Counted from the stretch's first letter, positions 16,946-25,665 are shown. The stretch is 64,000 nt of DNA from Beijerinckia sp. 28-YEA-48 (GCF_900104955.1 NZ_FNSI01000002.1:248001-312000), one strand, 5' to 3'. Translations and numbers: made by a program. The notes: generated from the letters alone by a model not told the origin.

Positions 16946-17986
16946 ATGAACATCAAACAAGCAAATCTAGTTCGGTTGTACGGGTCGATGGCTTTGGTCG
17001 GAGCCCTGTCCGTGATGGCCGTTACCGAAAGTTCGGCGCAGCAGCAGCTCATCATGAGCGGATACCCAGGCACGATCGGCAACAACATCAAGAAGGCCTT
17101 CGTCGGTACATACGATCGGGCTTCGGGCCTCCGCTACCTCGAATCCTGGGACAGCGCGCGCTTCACGCAGATGCAGGCCAATCGCGCCAATCCGAAAGAA
17201 GACGTCGTCACCTTCACGGATCTCACCCTGCCGCTCGTTGCGGCCGCGGGCCTGCTCGAGCCGCTCGACACGAAGACGATTCCCGCACTTGCCGACGTCG
17301 ACCCGTCGGTACGCGTAGCTGGTGATGCCGGCGTTCCCTTCACCTATGGCTGCTTTGGCATCGCCTACAATGCCAAATATGTGAAAAATCCAATCACCTC
17401 CTGGGCCGATCTGTTACGCGACGATCTCAAGGGACACGTTTCGGCCCCCAATGTGACTTACACCGGCGCTTTCAACACGTTGGACGGCCTATCGCGCACT
17501 AAGGGCGGCACCCTCAAGAATCCCGAGGAAGGCATGAAGCTCTATCAGCGCATCCGCACCTCCGGGCCCGGCCTGTGGGATCAGGAAAATGTCGCCGTTG
17601 GTTGGCTCAAGACTGGCGAAGTGTGGGCTACGCCCTATTTCAGCGGCAACGTCCTGGTCATGATGAATGATCCTGATCTCAAGGATCTGCGCTTCGTCGT
17701 TCCCTCAGAAGGCGCCTACTACGCGCCGCTGGCGGTGGCGAAGGTCAAGGGCCGCCCTGAGAACGATGGCGCCAGCCGCTTCATCAATCACATGTTGAGC
17801 CCAGAGAACCAGGAGAAATGGGCGGAGCTGGGCAAGACTCGTCCCGTCAACACGAAGGCCAAGGTGCCAGACGACGTCGCCGCCTCCTGCCCGACGGCAA
17901 GTAAATTGAACAAGGTCGATATCGACTACCTCAATCGCTATCGCAACAACATCGTCGATCAATGGAACCAGATCGTCAATCGTTGA
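16946..17986 (+). CDS. ABC transporter periplasmic substrate-binding protein, PotD-like
   Basis: 346-residue family 1 solute-binding protein. The N-terminal signal peptide has a hydrophobic core LYGSMALVGALSVMAV and probable cleavage after ESSA before QQQLIMSG. AAGGAGG six bases before ATG 16946 fixes the start over 16931. The lobe motifs (FTYGCFGIAYNAKYV, GWLKTGEVWATPYFSG) resemble the spermidine/putrescine and aminoalkylphosphonate binding group. It captures the substrate for the 14157-16905 importer. The ligand is unknown, but a small amine or N-heterocycle would suit the neighbouring enzymes. Confidence 0.9.
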   Translation: MNIKQANLVRLYGSMALVGALSVMAVTESSAQQQLIMSGYPGTIGNNIKKAFVGTYDRASGLRYLESWDSARFTQMQANRANPKEDVVTFTDLTLPLVAAAGLLEPLDTKTIPALADVDPSVRVAGDAGVPFTYGCFGIAYNAKYVKNPITSWADLLRDDLKGHVSAPNVTYTGAFNTLDGLSRTKGGTLKNPEEGMKLYQRIRTSGPGLWDQENVAVGWLKTGEVWATPYFSGNVLVMMNDPDLKDLRFVVPSEGAYYAPLAVAKVKGRPENDGASRFINHMLSPENQEKWAELGKTRPVNTKAKVPDDVAASCPTASKLNKVDIDYLNRYRNNIVDQWNQIVNR

Positions 17987-18035
17987 GGCGTCAGTGTTTC
18001 CCGAAGCGAATTGCAAACCCAAGCTGGATAACGTC

Positions 18036-18419
18036 ATGAGCAATAGACAAATTATTCCCATTCCCAACGCCCATAAGGTTGCAGCGCCGCTCGCGCATGC
18101 CGTACGCATCGGTGACCTTCTTTATGTCTCCGGCGTCCCTGGCTATTTTGGCGATCGCGAACTGGCCGTGGATGATTTCGAGGCGCAGTGTGAACAGGCC
18201 CTCGACAATCTCAACATCATCCTTACCGAGGCTGGATCGTCATTCGACAAAATCGTCAAGACGAATGTCATCTTGACCCGGCAGGGCGACTTCGCGGCGA
18301 TGAACGACCTTTACCGGAAACGCTTCAGCGCCGGAAATTTCCCCGCGCGTACTACGATCATCGCCGATCTGTCGCGGCCGGAAATGCTTCTGGAAATAGA
18401 GGTCGTTGCCGCTTTTTAG
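18036..18419 (+). CDS. RidA-family enamine/imine deaminase
   Basis: 127-residue YjgF/YER057c/UK114 protein. The active-site Arg of the family is in FPARTTI and the Glu in LLEIEVVAAF. Members hydrolyse 2-enamines/2-imines, and catabolic versions include 2-aminomuconate deaminase. ATG 18036 gives the usual family length; the frame runs back to a GTG at 17994. Its place between an importer and ring-hydroxylation genes suggests it removes ammonia from a ring-opened, nitrogen-bearing intermediate rather than acting as a housekeeping RidA. Confidence 0.88.
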   Translation: MSNRQIIPIPNAHKVAAPLAHAVRIGDLLYVSGVPGYFGDRELAVDDFEAQCEQALDNLNIILTEAGSSFDKIVKTNVILTRQGDFAAMNDLYRKRFSAGNFPARTTIIADLSRPEMLLEIEVVAAF

Positions 18420-18470
18420 GGATCGCGGCATTTATCGATAAGACTTATCTCTTTCGTACAAGGCCTTGGC

Positions 18471-19409
18471 ATGCAGCCGCTGGAAGTACGGGTAACGGAT
18501 ATCAGGCGGGAAGCGATCGATATACGGTCCTACGGGTTGACACCCGTGGATGATCATCGCATTCCCGCTTTCGATCCGGGCGCGCATATCAAACTGCATT
18601 TGCCCAATGGAATGGCGCGTAGCTATTCCCTGATCAATCCGCCAGAGAATGGCGACGGCTATCGGATCGCGGTCAAGCGCGATGCCGCCGGCCGTGGCGG
18701 CAGCTCCTATTTGCATGATCATGTGAAAGTGGGAGACATCTTCAAAGCGGACACTCCCGCGAACAACTTCCACCTGCGCGAGGAGGCGGAACATTCCATC
18801 CTGGTCGCCGGCGGCATCGGCATCACGCCGATTTACGCGATGGCCCACCGGCTGACGGACCTGGGGCGAAACTGGCGCCTCTACTATACAGCTCGCTCGC
18901 TCGCCCATGCGGCTCTGCTCGAATCAATCTCCACTCTGCCCGGCAAGGTGCAAACGTTCTTTCCCGAGGACGGCACGCCGGCACTGGACCTGCGCGCCAT
19001 CTTTGACAACGCGCCAGCCGGGGCTCATTTCTATTGCTGCGGCCCAGCTGGCATGCTCGATCATTTTATCGCCAGCGCCACCGTTTCCTCCGACTTCGTT
19101 CACATCGAGCGGTTCTCAGGACAGACCGGCACGATCAACGATCGTGGCTGCCGGGTCAAACTAGCGCGCGATGGCCGCACGATCTCGGTGTCGCCAGGGC
19201 AATCCATTCTCGATGCCCTTCTAGACACCGGCATCAAAGTCGAGTTTTCCTGCCGGGAAGGCTTGTGCGGCGCGTGCGAGACGAAGGTCCTCAAGGGCAT
19301 TCCAGATCACCGCGATTTCATCCTCGACGACGAACAGCGCGAAACCAACCGGGTCATGATGGTCTGCTGCTCCGGCGCCACCAGCGACTCGCTGACTCTG
19401 GACCTATAA
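18471..19409 (+). CDS. PDR/VanB-family ferredoxin reductase for the Rieske oxygenase
   Basis: 312 residues in three domains: FMN-binding barrel (RSYSLINPPE), NAD-binding domain (VAGGIGITPIYAM; YYCCGPAGMLDHF-like block), and a C-terminal plant-type 2Fe-2S domain with Cys261, Cys266, Cys269 and Cys299. It carries electrons from NAD(P)H to the Rieske oxygenase at 12707-13981. Its closest relative here is the partial gene at the left edge. The cytoplasmic location and position in the operon make the pairing likely, though unproven. Confidence 0.92.
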   Translation: MQPLEVRVTDIRREAIDIRSYGLTPVDDHRIPAFDPGAHIKLHLPNGMARSYSLINPPENGDGYRIAVKRDAAGRGGSSYLHDHVKVGDIFKADTPANNFHLREEAEHSILVAGGIGITPIYAMAHRLTDLGRNWRLYYTARSLAHAALLESISTLPGKVQTFFPEDGTPALDLRAIFDNAPAGAHFYCCGPAGMLDHFIASATVSSDFVHIERFSGQTGTINDRGCRVKLARDGRTISVSPGQSILDALLDTGIKVEFSCREGLCGACETKVLKGIPDHRDFILDDEQRETNRVMMVCCSGATSDSLTLDL

Positions 19410-19432
19410 CCGTATCCGTGAACCGGGACAGG

Positions 19433-19915
19433 ATGATGAGCGTACCCATTTCAGTGGTCGTGAACGGCAAAGCGATCGAAACCACCGTGGACGAGCGAAC
19501 CCTTCTGGTGACGTTCATCCGAGAAGATTTGAAACTGACCGGCACTCATATCGGATGCGATACGGCGCAATGCGGCGCTTGTTCGATCCATTTGAATGGC
19601 GCGGTGGTGAAAGCCTGCTCTATGCTGGCCCTACAGGCGCAGGGAGGCATGATCACAACGATCGAGGGCATCGCCGAATCCGACACCCAATTGCATCCCA
19701 TGCAACACGCCTTCAGCGAAAATCACGCGCTGCAATGCGGATTTTGCACGCCGGGCATGGTGATGACCGCGCTCGATATCATCAAGGAATATCCCGCGCC
19801 GACGCGCGAGATCGTACAGGAAGGTCTCGACGGCAATCTGTGCCGGTGCACGGGCTATAACGGCATCATCGACGCGGTGATCGCCGGCGCCAAAGCCATG
19901 AACGCGCGGAAATAG
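19433..19915 (+). CDS. Mo-hydroxylase small subunit, two 2Fe-2S clusters (CoxS-like)
   Basis: 160 residues. The first cluster motif is HIGCDTAQCGACSIHLNG with a later Cys in VKACSML; the second is ALQCGFCTPGM and NLCRCTGYNGI. This is the electron-transfer subunit of a xanthine-dehydrogenase-family enzyme. Two adjacent ATGs (19433, 19436) are possible starts. It is followed nine bases later by the FAD subunit, and the large subunit is probably the one at 9436-11751, on the opposite strand 8 kb away. Confidence 0.93.
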   Translation: MMSVPISVVVNGKAIETTVDERTLLVTFIREDLKLTGTHIGCDTAQCGACSIHLNGAVVKACSMLALQAQGGMITTIEGIAESDTQLHPMQHAFSENHALQCGFCTPGMVMTALDIIKEYPAPTREIVQEGLDGNLCRCTGYNGIIDAVIAGAKAMNARK

Positions 19916-19924
19916 GAGCGCCCG

Positions 19925-20728
19925 ATGTTCATGCACCCCTATACCTATCATCGCCCGGGCAGCCTGTCGGACGCCTTGAAGCTCGCCTCAGAGCTGCCGG
20001 ACCCGAAATTCTTGGCCGGCGGGCAGACGTTGGTCCAGGCCATGAAACTACGCCTGGCCGCCCCCAGCGATCTGATCGATCTCAGTGGCCTCGCCGAACT
20101 TCGCGGCATCGACATTCGCAACGAAGCAATCTCGATCGGCGCCATGACCAAGCATGCCGAGGTCTATGGCCATGCCGAGATCAAAAAGCGGATCGGCGCC
20201 CTGGCCTATCTGGCTTCGCAGATCGGCGACCGGCAGATTCGTAACAACGGTACGATCGGCGGTTCCCTCGCCAATTCGGATCCGGCCGCTGATTATCCGG
20301 CAGCAGCATTGGGGCTTGGTGCCACTCTGAAGACGAACGATCGCGAAATTGCCGCCGACGATTTCTTCGTTAGCCTCTATGAGACCGCACTGATGCCGAA
20401 CGAACTGCTCGTTTCAATCCGTCTCCCGGTTCCCAAGCGCGCCGGCTATGTGAAGTTCAAGAGCCCGGCGTCCGGCTTCGCGCTGGTCGGTGTTTTCGTG
20501 GCCGACTTCGGCGATCATGTGCGGGTGGCCGTGACCGGCGCCGGCCCGAAGGTGTTTCGCATTGCCGAGGTGGAACAGGCACTCGGTGCCTCCTTCTCGC
20601 CGAATGCATTGGAGAATATCCGCGTGTCGGCCGACGGGCTGAGCACGGACCTGCAAGCCAATGCCGAATATCGCGCCCATTTGATTCCGGTGCTCGCGCG
20701 ACGCGCGGTTGAATCGGCGCTCGCCTGA
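19925..20728 (+). CDS. Mo-hydroxylase FAD-binding subunit (CoxM-like)
   Basis: 267 residues. FAD-binding motifs are FLAGGQTLVQAMKLRLAAP and IRNNGTIGGSLANSDPAADYPAA, the latter contacting the isoalloxazine, followed by the CO-dehydrogenase flavoprotein C-terminal domain. AGGAG precedes the ATG. It accepts electrons from the 2Fe-2S subunit encoded just upstream and passes them to an unidentified acceptor. No cysteine-rich insertion is present, unlike the FAD domain of the fused protein at 60592-63972. Confidence 0.93.
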   Translation: MFMHPYTYHRPGSLSDALKLASELPDPKFLAGGQTLVQAMKLRLAAPSDLIDLSGLAELRGIDIRNEAISIGAMTKHAEVYGHAEIKKRIGALAYLASQIGDRQIRNNGTIGGSLANSDPAADYPAAALGLGATLKTNDREIAADDFFVSLYETALMPNELLVSIRLPVPKRAGYVKFKSPASGFALVGVFVADFGDHVRVAVTGAGPKVFRIAEVEQALGASFSPNALENIRVSADGLSTDLQANAEYRAHLIPVLARRAVESALA

Positions 20729-20738
20729 GGACAGGACC

Positions 20739-21494
20739 ATGACGAATCTCAGCGGACGCACCATCATTATCACCGGCGCCGGCGGCCTGATCGGGCGGGC
20801 CTTCGCCAACGCCATCGGCTCGGCCGGCGCCAATACTATTCTGGCCGATCTCGAACCGCAGCCTGCCCTGGTCGATACGATCACCCGCAACGGCGGCAAG
20901 GCGGTTTCGCTGATCGTCGATATCAGCACTCCATCTTCGGTGGAGCGCATGGCGAATGAGGTCGTCGGCTCCTTCGGCCGTATCGACGGCCTCGTGAACA
21001 ACGCCGGCTTCTATCGCGGCTGCACGATGGGCTCCTTCGCCGACATTCCCGTCGATGAATGGGACCGCTGTTATAGCGTCAACGTCAGGGGAACCTGGCT
21101 GTGCTGCAAGGCCGTCTTCCCCTATATGCGGCAGCAGAACTACGGGAAGATCGTCAACATCTCGTCCAACACGCCCTTCAAAGGCGTTGGCGGCATGCTG
21201 CAATATGTCTCCTCCAAGGCAGCGATCATAGGCCTGTCCCGCGCTCTGGCGCGCGAAGTCGGCGACTACGGTATCTGCGTCAACAATCTGTGTCCCGACC
21301 TCATTCCCGATCCAAGCGATCTGCAGAACGAGGACGGGATCGTCGGCAACAAACGCGTCGTGGCGCAACGTTGTTTCAAGAGAACCGAAACCGCCGAAGA
21401 CGTGACCGGCGCCCTGGTATTTCTGCTGGGGCCGGGCTCCGATTTCGTCACCGGACAAAGCCTGCTCGTCAATGGCGGCGCGTTCTTTCACTAG
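20739..21494 (+). CDS. short-chain dehydrogenase/reductase (classical SDR)
   Basis: 251-residue Rossmann-fold oxidoreductase: TGAGGLIG nucleotide motif, NNAG (LVNNAGFY), and catalytic Tyr-x3-Lys in LQYVSSKAAI. ATG 20739 has AGGACAGG upstream. In a ring-hydroxylation operon the usual role is oxidising a cis-dihydrodiol to a catechol, or a hydroxyl to a ketone. Either would feed the extradiol dioxygenase encoded next. Confidence 0.9.
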   Translation: MTNLSGRTIIITGAGGLIGRAFANAIGSAGANTILADLEPQPALVDTITRNGGKAVSLIVDISTPSSVERMANEVVGSFGRIDGLVNNAGFYRGCTMGSFADIPVDEWDRCYSVNVRGTWLCCKAVFPYMRQQNYGKIVNISSNTPFKGVGGMLQYVSSKAAIIGLSRALAREVGDYGICVNNLCPDLIPDPSDLQNEDGIVGNKRVVAQRCFKRTETAEDVTGALVFLLGPGSDFVTGQSLLVNGGAFFH

Positions 21495-21553
21495 TATATC
21501 GTCCACATGTCGGAGGCCGGCAGAATGGCGAGCAACGCATAAAGGGATGGATC

Positions 21554-22642
21554 ATGCACAACGAAAAAAAGCGCACGGGTATTGTTGCCGCGGCGGCCGT
21601 GCCGCATGCGCCGCAGCTTCTGAGTCTGCCCAAGAGCGAGGACGCACAGCAGGTCGCGCGCGTCAAAGCCGCCATGCAGGAAATTGGCGATGGTTTCCGC
21701 AAAGCGAAGCCCGACATCTTGATCGTCATCTCCAACGACCATGGCGACGACTTTATTCTCAAGTCCATCCCGGCCTTCATGTTCCATTGCGGCAATCGCG
21801 CCCGCGGGCATGACGGGCATACCGGCTGGTGGAAGGTCGACGGTGCCGCCGGCTACGCCCTGGTGGAAGCCATGCAGGAGGAGGGCTTTGATCCCGCCTT
21901 CACGCTCGATGCCGATCTCGGCACCTTTTTCACAATCCCGGTCGAATACTTCGGCTTTGACCAGGAAACGCCGATCGTGCCGTTGTTCGTCAATTCCTAT
22001 GTCGCACCGCAGCCGCACCCGACGCGCTGCTATGCCTTCGGCCAAGCGCTGGCGCGCGCCGTGACCCGCATGGGCCTCAGCGCCGCCATCATCGGCAGCG
22101 GCGGTCTCTCGCATTATCCAGGCACGGCCCGCTATGCCTCACCCGGTCCAGATCTGGCAGCCGACGAGAAAATTTATCAGAAGCTGGCGGAAGGCAATCT
22201 ACATTACCTCTTGAGCCTCGACGCCCAAGAGCTCGACAAGTCAGGCAATATCGAACTGCGCGCATGGCTGATCATTGCTGGTGCGATTGGCGACCGGCGG
22301 CCGGAAGTCGCCACTTTCGAACCCAACTGGCATCACACCTACGGCATGTTCGGTTGGACGAACATCAAACCGCTTGAGCGCGACCGGCTGTGGTATCCGC
22401 CGACGCCACCGCACCGCGTCGAACTTTCCCACGCCATGCACGCGCTGCGAACGGACGATGCCGCCTGCGATTTTTACATGAGCGATCCGCTGGCCTTCGC
22501 CGACCGATTTGACCTGTCGTCCGAAGAACGCGCCGCTCTGCTGGAGATGAAAGAGGAACGCCTGCGCGACGAACTGCAGATTCACCCCCTGCTCGTAGGC
22601 GGAGCCACGCGCCGATTGCAGTTGCGCAAGAAGGCCAGCTAA
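21554..22642 (+). CDS. class III extradiol ring-cleavage dioxygenase, fused LigB-LigA-like
   Basis: 362 residues. Positions ~1-275 are the LigB-type catalytic domain with the early metal-binding His in AAVPHAPQLL and the NDHGDDF segment. The C-terminal ~75 residues (DPLAFADRFDLSSEERAALLEM to IHPLLVGGATRRL) resemble the small LigA subunit of protocatechuate 4,5-dioxygenase. Gallate dioxygenase-type enzymes have this fused form. It opens a dihydroxylated ring by Fe(II)/O2 meta cleavage. ATG 21554 follows AAAGGGA; the upstream open frame overlaps the SDR gene and is not coding. The substrate is unknown. Confidence 0.88.
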   Translation: MHNEKKRTGIVAAAAVPHAPQLLSLPKSEDAQQVARVKAAMQEIGDGFRKAKPDILIVISNDHGDDFILKSIPAFMFHCGNRARGHDGHTGWWKVDGAAGYALVEAMQEEGFDPAFTLDADLGTFFTIPVEYFGFDQETPIVPLFVNSYVAPQPHPTRCYAFGQALARAVTRMGLSAAIIGSGGLSHYPGTARYASPGPDLAADEKIYQKLAEGNLHYLLSLDAQELDKSGNIELRAWLIIAGAIGDRRPEVATFEPNWHHTYGMFGWTNIKPLERDRLWYPPTPPHRVELSHAMHALRTDDAACDFYMSDPLAFADRFDLSSEERAALLEMKEERLRDELQIHPLLVGGATRRLQLRKKAS

Positions 22643-22655
22643 CCCGGAATCCGCC

Positions 22656-23567
22656 ATGAGCTTGCCACCCTATATTCCACCAGCGCTGCGCCAACTGATG
22701 GCCGATGTCGGCCCGCGCTGGAAAGACGATATCAGCGGGCATATCCGCCTGATGCTCGATAACTTCAGCGCGCTCCTGAAGGATGCACCGAAAGAGGGCG
22801 TCGAGGTCAGGCGAGAGATCAAATACGGCGTCGATCCCAGGCAGGCCTATGACCTGTTTCTACCTCAAGCGGCAGGCACGGGCCGACCGGCTATGCTCTT
22901 CGTGCATGGCGGCGCCTTCACCGAAGGTCACCGCAACCGCACCGACGAGATTTACGCCAACGTTCTCTACTACCTGGCCCGCCACGGCATCGTCGGCGTG
23001 AACATTGGCTATCGTATCGCGCCCCAGGCCTGCTATCCTGAGGCGAGCCGCGACATTGGCGAAGTCGTTCAGGCGATCCATAACAGCGCACCGGAGATCG
23101 GCGTCGATCCACAGCGCATCTTTCTAATGGGCCATTCCGCCGGCGGGGCTCATGTGGCGACCTACGCCTATGATCGCAGCTTGCATCCAGTGGCCGGATC
23201 GGGGCTTGCCGGGCTTGTCATCGTCAGTGGCCGGGTGCGCGCCGAGAACCGTCCCGAAAACCCCAATGCGCGGCGGGTCGAAACCTATTACGAGACCACT
23301 GATCCCGGTACGCTCGATCGGCTGTCGCCCGTGTCACAGGTCGATGCCCAATCGATCCCAACGTTCATCGCCTGGGGCGAATATGAAAACCCACTGATCG
23401 ACGTACATTGTGCGGAGCTCGTTCACTGGCTTGCACAGGCCAAAGGATATACTCCGCCGACGATGTGGCTGCGCGGGCACAATCACACATCCACCATCGC
23501 CCATTTGAACACGAGCGAAGATAATCTCGGTTCAGCCTTGCGTGACTTCATCAATCGCCCACGATAA
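22656..23567 (+). CDS. alpha/beta hydrolase (HSL/arylformamidase-like)
   Basis: 303 residues. The oxyanion-hole motif is FVHGGAF and the nucleophile elbow GHSAGGAH. The fold is that of the hormone-sensitive-lipase/kynurenine-formamidase group, hydrolysing esters or N-formyl/amide bonds. It is the last gene of the rightward unit, 13 bases after the dioxygenase stop, so it plausibly acts on the ring-fission product or a formyl/amide side product. The exact bond cleaved is not predictable. Confidence 0.85.
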   Translation: MSLPPYIPPALRQLMADVGPRWKDDISGHIRLMLDNFSALLKDAPKEGVEVRREIKYGVDPRQAYDLFLPQAAGTGRPAMLFVHGGAFTEGHRNRTDEIYANVLYYLARHGIVGVNIGYRIAPQACYPEASRDIGEVVQAIHNSAPEIGVDPQRIFLMGHSAGGAHVATYAYDRSLHPVAGSGLAGLVIVSGRVRAENRPENPNARRVETYYETTDPGTLDRLSPVSQVDAQSIPTFIAWGEYENPLIDVHCAELVHWLAQAKGYTPPTMWLRGHNHTSTIAHLNTSEDNLGSALRDFINRPR

Positions 23568-23860
23568 ACGCGGAAAGTTGAAAATGATCGGGTGACAGTT
23601 TTGCTGCTGCAATTTTGACTGCTAGCTTCCGGCAGCAGCGCGGCACATCTCCAATCACGCCGACTATTCGCTAATGGCTTCGTTCCCGCTTAGCTGGCAC
23701 GCCACAGGCGAGGACAAGAAATCTCAATCGCAACAAGCTGCACCTTAGCTTATTGCGGGCGCTCGATATATTTGCATGCAAAACATCAAAAGTGCATTTA
23801 TTATATCAACCTAAGCTCGTCCGTACGCCATTCTGAATGCAAATTTGAAGAGTTCGCTAA
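23568..23860. promoter_or_regulatory. intergenic region with TTTGCATGCAAA palindrome
   Basis: About 290 bases between the hydrolase and the second GntR gene. It contains the perfect 12-base palindrome TTTGCATGCAAA at 23771-23782, 79-90 bases before the GntR start, plus related half-sites (AGTGCATTTATTAT and GAATGCAAATTTG). The same core recurs before the FAH operon at 24668-24683. Near 23620 a long-loop GCTGCTG...CAGCAGC pairing could act as a weak hairpin. No gene is seen. Confidence 0.55.
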
Positions 23861-24544
23861 ATGGAAACCACCCTATCCCAAACCATCGCCCAATCCTTGG
23901 CCGAGCAGATTGTTGCCGGACAGCTTGAACCTGGCCGTAAGCTGGATGAAATGTCCCTGGCTGCCCGCTTCAATGTCTCACGGAGCCCTGTACGCGACGC
24001 TTTACATGAACTGGTGACGACACAGCTCGTCGAATATTTCCCCCGGCGTGGCTTTGCAGTCGCCCATATTGAACCCACTAAACTTGAAGACATGTTCGAA
24101 GCTGCAAGCGAGATGGAAGCCTTAGCCGCTCGAATGTGCGCATTACGCGCTAGTGCTGCTGACCGCAGCCGCATCGAGTTCCTTCACAAGCAGGCCAGCG
24201 CAGCCTTGGACCGCAATGATGTCAAAGCCTACGCGGCGTTGAACGAAGACTTCCACCTGGCGATCTATGCCGGCGCGCGCAATAAAACCATCGAAGAGAT
24301 GGCTATCAACTTGCGTCAGCGTCTGGCTCCGTTTCGCCTCCGCGTCTTCTTTTCACCAGACCGTGTTCAGACGTCCCTCTCCGAGCATGACGCCATCGTG
24401 CAGGCGATTCTTGCTCAAAACAGTGGTGATGCTGCACAGGCCATGCGCGACCATTCCACCGGCTCCGTGATGAATGTCATGCAACACTTCTCGAAAATCC
24501 TACCCAACGAAGCAGAGCCTCGCCGCCGTCGGATACGCAGCTAG
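23861..24544 (+). CDS. GntR-family (FCD) transcriptional regulator
   Basis: 227 residues: winged helix (LAEQIVAGQLEPGRKLDEMSLAARFNVSRSPVRDALHEL) and an all-helical FCD domain (EMEALAARMCALRAS; DFHLAIYAGARN; HDAIVQAILAQN). Palindromes with TTTGCATGCAAA lie both before this gene and before the operon at 24730, which makes this protein the obvious regulator of both. It is distinct from the GntR protein at 11748-12518, whose operator sequence differs. Confidence 0.9.
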   Translation: METTLSQTIAQSLAEQIVAGQLEPGRKLDEMSLAARFNVSRSPVRDALHELVTTQLVEYFPRRGFAVAHIEPTKLEDMFEAASEMEALAARMCALRASAADRSRIEFLHKQASAALDRNDVKAYAALNEDFHLAIYAGARNKTIEEMAINLRQRLAPFRLRVFFSPDRVQTSLSEHDAIVQAILAQNSGDAAQAMRDHSTGSVMNVMQHFSKILPNEAEPRRRRIRS

Positions 24545-24642
24545 CTTAGGTCAGACGGCCTAATTCGCTGGTTTAAGGCAGTTAAACGGAACCGCGTCGA
24601 GCCTCTGCGAAAAGCCATCCGAAGCTCCGGCCATTTTCCCTA

Positions 24643-24683
24643 TTGACATCCCGAACACACAGGTGACATTTTGCATGCAAAAT
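24643..24683 (+). promoter_or_regulatory. promoter -35 and TGCATGCA-type operator for the FAH/ABC operon
   Basis: A consensus -35 hexamer TTGACA (24643-24648) is followed by the perfect 16-base palindrome ATTTTGCATGCAAAAT (24668-24683), which overlaps where the -10 region should be. The ATG of the FAH gene is at 24730. The shared core with 23771-23782 supports a single GntR ligand for both sites. The -10 itself is weak. Confidence 0.55.
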
Positions 24684-24729
24684 AGACAAACAGAGCTCAA
24701 TATTTATATTTTGTCGGCAGGAAATCGAA

Positions 24730-25665
24730 ATGATCCAGTTTGCATTGGCGACCTATCGTAAGAACGGCCACGTGGCCCCCGCTTTGATGCTGGATGGCCA
24801 GCTCTACGATTTCCAGGATGCGGCGGCAGCAGGCGCGCGACTTCCCGAGGCAACCTGGATGTCGAACGGCTTGCCGGAGATGCTGAAAGATTGGAGCCGC
24901 AGCGGGCCAGCGCTCACCGCATTCGCGGAGGCGGTCACCAAGCTTGTCGCGAGCAATCGGCTTTCCGCCATCACCGATGGGCTGTCGAAGCTGACGGCGC
25001 CTTATCGCCCGGAACGCATCTATTGCGCGGCCTCGAACTATATCGAGCATGCCAACGAAATGGGCACTGTCCTTGCCGCGAAGGCCGACAGTAAGCCGTA
25101 TATGTTCCTCAAATTGCAGAACGCCGTCGTTGGACCAAACGATGAAATTCGCATGCCGCCCGAAACCTCCCAGCTCGACTGGGAAATAGAACTCGGCGCT
25201 GTCATCGGTACGCGTGGTCGGCGCATTACGGCCGAAAACGCATTGAATCATGTCGCCGGCTACACGATCGTCAACGACATCACTGCCCGCGACCTCAACA
25301 AACGCACCGATTATCCCTTCAAGTTCGACTGGTTTCAGGGCAAATGCCACGACACTTTCGCACCGCTCGGCCCGTGGATGGTGCCGGCCTCATCCATCCG
25401 CGATCCGCAGGCGGTCCATATGCGCCTGACCGTGGGCAACGAGGTGATGCAGGAAGACAGCACCCGGAACATGATTTGGACCCTGCGCGAGCAGATCGCC
25501 TATCTATCCACGATCGTAACGCTTGAGCCGGGCGATGTCATCGCCACCGGCACCCCGACCGGTGTCGGCATCGGCCGCGGCATCTTCTTGAAAGCCGGAG
25601 ATGTCGTCTCGGCCCATATAGACGGCATCGGCACGCTCACCAATACGGTTGTCGCGGAACAATAA
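24730..25665 (+). CDS. fumarylacetoacetate hydrolase-family protein
   Basis: 311 residues with the FAH C-terminal fold. Metal-site acids are in QLDWEIELGAVIG and NDITARDLN, with the downstream GTPTGVGIG substrate loop. Family members hydrolyse acylpyruvates or act as isomerase/decarboxylase on meta-cleavage products. It is first in an eight-gene unit controlled by the 24668-24683 palindrome, so a lower-pathway C-C hydrolase or hydratase role is expected. A homologue is at 55439-56464. Confidence 0.88.
   Translation: MIQFALATYRKNGHVAPALMLDGQLYDFQDAAAAGARLPEATWMSNGLPEMLKDWSRSGPALTAFAEAVTKLVASNRLSAITDGLSKLTAPYRPERIYCAASNYIEHANEMGTVLAAKADSKPYMFLKLQNAVVGPNDEIRMPPETSQLDWEIELGAVIGTRGRRITAENALNHVAGYTIVNDITARDLNKRTDYPFKFDWFQGKCHDTFAPLGPWMVPASSIRDPQAVHMRLTVGNEVMQEDSTRNMIWTLREQIAYLSTIVTLEPGDVIATGTPTGVGIGRGIFLKAGDVVSAHIDGIGTLTNTVVAEQ

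Noticed and set aside
20457-21506. 349-codon minus-strand open frame
   Set aside because: Antisense to the FAD-subunit and SDR genes, which have clear family motifs and ribosome sites. Long shadow frames are expected in GC-rich DNA.
8384-23567. Complete nicotine or nicotinate degradation pathway
   Set aside because: The hydrolase and Mo-hydroxylase resemble nicotine-pathway enzymes, but the flavin hydroxylase, maleamate amidase and maleate isomerase steps are not present.
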